Shown piece by piece: positions 58,201-64,000 of a stretch of 64,000 nt of DNA. Source of the DNA: Tubulanus polymorphus (Eukaryota; Nemertea; Palaeonemertea; Tubulaniformes; Tubulanidae); contig NC_134027.1 in the NCBI RefSeq assembly GCF_964204645.1, positions 5,568,485 to 5,632,484 of the forward strand, read 5' to 3'. The notes under the pieces are model-generated. The model had not been told where the DNA came from. It did not search any database and worked only from the letters and a program-made list of their open reading frames with translations. Each line of letters begins with the position of its first letter. Within the stretch, counting starts at the first letter, position 1. A program made the translations under genes and the position numbers.

Positions 58201-61200
58201 AAACCATTACGCCAATACTAAAACGACTCGTTTGTTGACAATTTCAATCTATGAAATAGACGGATCGCGCATCAGCAGCACCAATTAGATAATGGGGAAA
58301 ACGGTATCCATCGCTGCCAGGGTGGAGATCGGATTTGAAGAGCTCGGTCAATTCGTAGCAAATTGATACTAGCATAAAATGCAACCAGAAACAGAAGAAC
58401 AAACTGTGAGTAACATTTTAAAAGGATTCTTAGTTAAGTCTACTATAAGGGGTGTGTCTAGAACAGTTCGTTCAGCAACAGTATTTTGGCGGATCGTTTG
58501 GACAGTTGCTGTTTTATCGCTATCTGCTTTAGCGATATATCAAATTCAGGAAGTTACGAAAGTGTATATGAATTTTGAAGCAGAAACTCGGGAATACACA
58601 GATTACGGTGCTGGATTTGAGTTTCCGAGTATCACGGTTTGTAACCAGCAACCACTAAGCAGCGCAGGACGGCGGCTCACGAAGATTGCAAATGATACTC
58701 AAAACTTGCGAAAATTCTACAAAAATGTACGCCATCTGTACGAATCAGCCAGTAGTTTAGAAGAGAGAAATCTATGGGACCAACTTCTGAACATGGCCGG
58801 ATTCTATCAGAATATCAAGCAATCTTCAATACACGATATCGGCCACAAAGCTGATCGTTTTATCTCACGTTGTGAAATTGAAATTATCACTAATAAAGGG
58901 GTAAGAATGGTCAACTGTACAAATGTGAATCACTTCGTTGATGTCAATCACTTTAACTGTTACACAATAGAACCAGAAATCGAAGACGAAGAACTCCAAA
59001 GTAAGACAAGATCGGTCGAACTGGTGTTGTACTTAGATATGTTTGATTTTGAAATCACTGATCTGCTTGCCGAGGACACATCGGCAGTTGTCGGAGCGAA
59101 GCTCGTTCTCCATGAAAATGATGCCTACCCAAATTTTGTCGATGATGCAATACTCGTATCGCACGGAGTCAATCTTTGGGTTAAAGCAGAAACGAACATA
59201 TGGAGCCATTTACCAGAGCCATATGGAAAATGTGATAATGACCTTAGTAAAACAATTCTTAAAACTGAACCCAACAATGAGTACATTTATCGTAGAAATT
59301 TATGCATACTACAGTGTAAACAAAATTACATAATGGCTAAATGCGGGTGTAGATCAGCTATCTATCCAACTCCAATTCATGAATCTGCAACCTTGAAAAA
59401 CAATAGTTTGCCGTTTTGTGGTCATCTGTATGAAAATATTACAAGGACTCATCGAAATCTGAACTGCATGGTTAACAAAAACATCTTCATCGAACGCAAT
59501 CTATTCGATAAGTGTAACTGTAAATTGCCTTGTAACCACGTGACATATAGAGCACAAACGATGCAAACATTCTGGCCCGATCTACCGTACCATTTACCAT
59601 TCTATCATAGGTTCATCAAACATAAATCTTTTGCGGATAAATTTGCCATCTATGAAAATATCACAAAAATAGCCACAGTCGATTTGAAGAAAGCGATGGC
59701 CATGCTACAGGAAAACAACCTTATCCGGTACAACTTTATCAAAGTGACAGTTATTCAGGAGCAGGGTTATGTGAAACGTAATGTAGAGAGTATCAAAGTG
59801 ACATTGCCTTCATTACTCAGTCAAATCGGTGGTACATTGAGTTTATACGTTGGCGTTACAGCAATTGTCGTTGTTGAAGTGTTTGAGCTTCTTTCAAATC
59901 TGTGCAAACACGCCTACTGTAAATTCAAACGAAGTCGGGAGAGACGTATCAATGATGGCAGTAGATGCGATACAATGTTTGGTATGAAATCTGTAACTCA
60001 TCATTGAATACTCATCATTGAATGCTCATCATTGAATACTCATCATTGAATACAATTGTCATTCTATTGGCATATCGGGTATGACAACCTTTTCGAAAAT
60101 ATGCTTCCTATTTTTCTATAACAGTTTCGTAGATAAGGAAGCATGAAAGCAATGTGATTCTCTAGTTTATATGTTTTTGATGATTTATTACACAGGTAAA
60201 AGCTTAGCTTGAAGTAATATGTTAATCACAGCAGTTTCTGTCAAACTATATAGCGACAGTAACATTGTAAAATTCTATGTTACATTGGTTTGGTACATAT
60301 TTAAAGTATCAAAGTTGTTAAGTGTCTATGTCTATATAAAGATGAATCAGGAATTGTACAGTACCAACAGGGCTTCGTTTTGCTCAAAAGTTTTCAATGT
60401 CATCTACCATTATCACAGTATCTCACTCTTTGAGCATTGACCAACATTTGAGCAAGACTGGGCCCAATTACATTTGAGGTATTCGAGTTTATAGATCTAT
60501 CTATTCTAATTGTCAAACTACTGTTATTGAAGAAGTCTAATTCCAATAAATTAACTATTTTCTTCATTAAGCCTAAGTTGTAAATTATTATAGCGAAATA
60601 TTTATTTAAATTACCAAAACTCCACGATCAGCCATTACTGGAATGGATTCAGTGGCAACAATAACATCATCGTTGCCACTGGTGACATCTACTATATTCT
60701 CAACATCGTTCTGTAAATGCATAATCAATTCAAAAAACTTTCAAATTATTACCAATCACAGCTATGAGTTTTTCAACAACTCCAAGCAATGAGTTCAGAA
60801 ATCAGAACTCATTGTAAAATAAGTAGCAAATCCATTTTTGTAATCATGGTAATATGTATTGCTTTTCTCAAATGCACTACCGGGTATGTGATGAAACTTA
60901 ATGAAACCATTGACAATTAATCGGAATGACAGGTAACCTGATAGATTAGATATATGCATACATTTCATGGTTACCAAGGGCAACTGGTCGAAATACAAGA
61001 ATGAAAAAAAGTTAAAATATAACGCACACTCAACTAAGGGTGGACCTAAAAATACCTGGACACATTTATACACATAACGTTTCCCAAAACCATCAAAGCA
61101 GCAAGTGTAATTTGACACATCGCTTGCTGTTACCATGGCAAGTAATTAATCTTAGCGTTTCAGGGCATTAAGATAACATAAACCAGTATAAACGGTACAT

Positions 61201-64000
61201 ATCCAGTCACTTGATGAGTTTATTATCATTTATCATTGCCTGATTACCAAACAGTCATCATCCACATTAAGAGAAATACTTAAAACGAACCTGACGTCGC
61301 AATGAAGATAAGGTGCCTTCCATTGCCATTCGTTCACGGTCGAAATCAGAATGAAGTGTATTTATTCGACTATCACTGGATTCTAATTCCTGAAATTGTA
61401 TATTGTTAGAAATGTAGATTCTATAGAAAAATATCATACCACATAAACGTTTCTATCAGATTATTATACTTACTCGCAATCTTTTTCTAGCTGCCTTTAA
61501 ATGTGTCTTTAAAGTAGCAATTTCTTTCTGGTATTCAGTATTCCTATAAAAACAAGTGAATCAGTAAGTAATCGAAAGAATCAATAATTGTCTAGCGAGC
61601 AAAGAGACTGTATGTAACTCACTTCTCTTGTAAGGCCTCTAATTTTGTTTCTGCAACCTTTTTCAACTCAATCGCTTTCCGAGCTTTGCGTTTTTCCTGA
61701 CAAAACAAATAAGACATTTCAAGACAAGTTCTCAAAACCTGTTTCTTGATCACTATTTTCCCACTTCAGGAATAACCAACTTCTCTGAGTACGTGTAGTT
61801 TGAAACTCACCTCTTCCATTATTGCAGTGGCTTCCTGTTTGGCACGTTCCAACTGAGCAATCTACATAGTTAGAATTCATTGAATGATGCTATCTAAGAA
61901 TAAGCACAGACACTAATACTGACACTGTAACACTAAGGATTTGATACTCACCCTTAAACCTAATTTAGATTTGGATTTTACTTCACTTTCCCACAGATCG
62001 CGATGATCATCTGCTTCCTGCGCCATCACCGTACGATTCAATGTCTCCTCCTAATTCAAGAATATAGTAGTGTTCAATTAATTATATCAGCTGAAGGAGC
62101 AATATGAACTAAACTAGTCTTAGAGCAGTTAATAGAGTCGTCATAGAATTGTCATTTTCTGACCAAACATCAAAAGTCACAAGAATAGATTATAATAATA
62201 AACAAAATATGATTCAAATCAAACGAGTAAGAAAGGAGTTATAAAATCACGGCAAACAAATGCATGCATCAAACAGACTTACACCCAGTTTACTTGATAA
62301 CTGAATATTTGTATCCTTTAAACCTGTGAGCAGTTGTTCTAGGGAATCCCGTACCTGCAAGATTGTGGAAAGGGCAAGGTGAAAGGATTGAGTAGTATAG
62401 ACACATTCAGAAAGGCTGTCAACGATGGCAGTAGCAATCCTTTTTCTTCAGGAAGTGTTTAGATTAGATAGGTTGCCTAGCTATGTGATTTATCTACCAG
62501 CAAATTTACATCAAATCAGCAATTAATAATTCAGGTGATAATTGAGACACAGCAAGGTTATACATCAAGCTTTCGAGGTTCAATAACAACTATTTCCAAT
62601 AGATCTAGATCTTAAAAGTCATGCACTAAGGAAGAATTAGGAGCTGTAGATGATGATTAGACAGCAGGATGGATCGCGAAGCAATTCTGAGTAAAATGCG
62701 GTAAAGTTATAATCATTTGATTGAAGCTTGGATAGGATAGCATATCATTCGCTAATAAGAATAAGAGATTTTTCATACCCGGTTTGAATCTCTTAATTCA
62801 CGTTGTAACATATCAGCTCGCGCGACTTCATGTTCCAGCGACGATTCCAACCGGGCGTTTTTCACTTCGAGCTGATGGATTTGATCTTCCTTCTCACCCT
62901 GAAATAGAAATTACATCATCAATGATAAACTTGAATTGAATTTTACACCGGTCACATCACTGTAGTTGTTCCACTAATTCATTCATTTACCTTATTTCTT
63001 GAGACTTGCTCCACATTAGCAGTAGATGAGGCTAATTGTTGCGCGGCTAACTGAGCGTTTCTCTCAGTACGATCAACGCGATCAACCATTTCAGCAATTT
63101 TAACCTGTGCTTCCGCTTGTTTTTCCGTCGCTGTTTGCAGACGCCCCTGCAGTTTCTCAACTTCCTGACGAAGCATGATCTTTTCATGGTCAATTCCATC
63201 TTTAGCCTATCAGACGAAATCATCATTTGAATTCAACTATTCTTATTCTAATACGAAAGACTGCTACTGATATGTTCATCTCATTCATACCTTTGAACTT
63301 AGTTCGACAGCTGCCTCGGCTTTTGACAGTTTTTGTAGAGTATTATTGTATTCTTGCTGTAGATTTTTCATTTCGAGTTCGAGGTGACTGCGTTTCATAT
63401 CCGAATTCCGTTGATCGTCGCGTTGTTTTTCCAGTGATTCCAACAACTTAGTGTTTTTCTCTTCAAGAGCGAATCGTGTTTTGTCGTAGTCTGCTCGAAT
63501 TTGATTGAGTAATTCGGCGAATCGCTCCTGAACTTCGATCGCCGATCTCTCTTTAAGCGATGAATCGCTTTGCATCGCATCTAAGCTCTGTTTCAAAGCT
63601 ATGTTTTCGTGTTGCAACAGAGTTAACTGCTCTTGAAGACCTTCTAACTTTGTTTGACATTTAACTAGTTCAGTCTATCAGCAAAAGACAAAGAAGTGAA
63701 CAGGTTATTGATTAATCTTCATTAACTTCTTTTACTCAGTAGTGCTTTCACGTACCTTCTCTTTTCTAAGTATTATTTCTTGACTATCAATAGAACTGCG
63801 TCTGTGGTCCAATTCTTTCTGTAGACTACCAAGCATATTTGTTTTCTCCAATAATGATACATTTCTTACTCCCAACTATACAAAAGAAATACACATAATC
63901 AGGAGACTTCATTGTTTCTTTCACTCATAAAAGTCTTCTGTTGCCTTACAAACCTCACTTTCCAGAGTTGACAACTTTGTCTCCGCCACACCAACTCTTT
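55262..64000 (-). CDS. ANKRD26-like coiled-coil protein, C-terminal 17 exons (5' end off window)
   Basis: Exons: (64000)-63954, 63875-63756, 63674-63291, 63206-62991, 62898-62779, 62354-62283, 62050-61952, 61861-61811, 61696-61623, 61543-61474, 61389-61291, 60710-60615, 57833-57663, 57252-57037, 56516-56338, 56222-56047 and 55380-55262 (TAG). Nearly all introns are phase 0. The roughly 768 residues seen are almost entirely coiled coil. Resemblance to ANKRD26 comes from LEEVNAFLEDQSQARERLD and NNESKLRSEYESK, and from the tail, where SSNDYLALLRRQYLLH parallels the extreme C-terminus of ANKRD26 and MRNELNRSIAKHLEAS the segment before it. ANKRD26 sits at centriole distal appendages and the ciliary base. 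Its N-terminal ankyrin repeats would lie beyond 64000. The 2.8-kb intron 57834-60614 contains an opposite-strand channel gene. The donor at 56047 could be skipped, giving a different short C-terminus. Confidence 0.85.
55623..55786. mobile_element. 164-bp MITE-like element with G-rich interior
   Basis: The ends GGGGTCATTCATTTATTACG and TAATAAATGAATGATCCC are inverted repeats. The inside carries two G-rich tracts (GGGGAGGGGGAGGGG and GAGGGGGAGGGGGG). It lies in the last intron of the ANKRD26-like gene and has no coding capacity. No target duplication was fixed. Confidence 0.7.
58379..60007 (+). CDS. DEG/ENaC-family sodium channel subunit, intronless (542 aa)
   Basis: A single uninterrupted frame encodes the full family layout. 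A cytoplasmic N-terminus leads to TM1 (about 37-56, FWRIVWTVAVLSLSALAIYQ), then FPSITVCNQQ (82-91). A large cysteine-rich extracellular loop includes LCILQCKQNYIMAKCGC and CNCKLPCNHVTY. TM2 (about 484-508) begins GGTLSLYVG and ends VEVFELLSNL, followed by a short basic tail. The family forms trimeric amiloride-sensitive cation channels gated by peptides, protons or force; the ligand here is unknown. The gating His-Gly motif appears as Arg-Gly (STIRG, R24), and the pore G-x-S triplet as GVT (492-494). The ATG has a favourable context (AAAATGC). The gene lies antisense within an intron of the ANKRD26-like gene. Confidence 0.94.
   Translation: MQPETEEQTVSNILKGFLVKSTIRGVSRTVRSATVFWRIVWTVAVLSLSALAIYQIQEVTKVYMNFEAETREYTDYGAGFEFPSITVCNQQPLSSAGRRLTKIANDTQNLRKFYKNVRHLYESASSLEERNLWDQLLNMAGFYQNIKQSSIHDIGHKADRFISRCEIEIITNKGVRMVNCTNVNHFVDVNHFNCYTIEPEIEDEELQSKTRSVELVLYLDMFDFEITDLLAEDTSAVVGAKLVLHENDAYPNFVDDAILVSHGVNLWVKAETNIWSHLPEPYGKCDNDLSKTILKTEPNNEYIYRRNLCILQCKQNYIMAKCGCRSAIYPTPIHESATLKNNSLPFCGHLYENITRTHRNLNCMVNKNIFIERNLFDKCNCKLPCNHVTYRAQTMQTFWPDLPYHLPFYHRFIKHKSFADKFAIYENITKIATVDLKKAMAMLQENNLIRYNFIKVTVIQEQGYVKRNVESIKVTLPSLLSQIGGTLSLYVGVTAIVVVEVFELLSNLCKHAYCKFKRSRERRINDGSRCDTMFGMKSVTHH
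59996..60051. repeat. 14-bp x4 tandem repeat spanning the channel stop codon
   Basis: ACTCATCATTGAAT is repeated at 59996, 60010, 60024 (first base G) and 60038. The stop codon TGA of the DEG/ENaC frame lies within the first unit, so the last residues (THH) are encoded by the repeat. Confidence 0.95.
60369..60465. mobile_element. Degenerate foldback related to the 131-bp family
   Basis: GGGCTTCGTTTTGCTCAAAAG at one end pairs imperfectly with TTTGAGCAAGACTGGGCCC at the other. The TTGCTCAAAAG core and the GGGCC ends match the 131-bp elements at 5113 and 52972, but the middle is shorter. It lies in the same intron as the channel gene, downstream of it. Confidence 0.5.

Overview
The window is animal nuclear DNA, AT-rich, with short coding exons bounded by GT/AG introns, foldback mobile elements and minisatellites. 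The protein families (harmonin/whirlin scaffold, ionotropic glutamate receptor, site-1 protease, D-glycerate kinase, DEG/ENaC channel, ANKRD26-like coiled coil) are metazoan. The compact multi-exon genes and the channel and receptor types suggest a marine invertebrate, probably a lophotrochozoan. The species cannot be named from the sequence alone. There is no sign of bacterial operons, CRISPR or viral genes.

Layout: (1) 14-9386, minus: a whirlin/harmonin-like PDZ scaffold gene whose 3' end lies off the left edge; four exons are resolved. (2) 9387-22426: 13 kb with no recognisable gene. (3) 22427-26779, minus: a complete ten-exon ionotropic glutamate receptor, 841 residues. (4) 29856-35855, minus: a complete 23-exon membrane-bound transcription factor site-1 protease (MBTPS1), 1080 residues. 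(5) 35856-50773: 15 kb of repeats, including a 448-bp hAT-like foldback element with an 8-bp target duplication, a 142-bp palindrome, a 114-bp tandem repeat carrying TGACCA triplets, a 116-bp satellite-like array, and a minisatellite between two inverted copies of a retroelement-like sequence. Several short acceptor-led, stop-terminated ORFs on the minus strand here are not explained. (6) 50774-52793, plus: a complete four-exon D-glycerate 2-kinase (GLYCTK). Its probable 3' UTR holds two abutting foldback elements. (7) 55262-64000, minus: the C-terminal 17 exons of an ANKRD26-like coiled-coil protein, with the 5' end off the right edge. One of its introns hosts an intronless DEG/ENaC channel gene on the opposite strand (58379-60007).

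The genes do not form a pathway. They are ordinary single-copy animal genes with transposon-derived sequence between them. Exon borders were placed by hand from GT/AG (once GC/AG) signals, reading-frame continuity and family resemblance. For each complete gene the exon lengths sum to a multiple of three and end at a stop. The least explained stretch is 42-50 kb. No wholly new system could be demonstrated. The most notable observations are the nested channel gene with its altered pore and gating motifs, the divergent glutamate receptor, and the array of exon-like segments in the repeat region.
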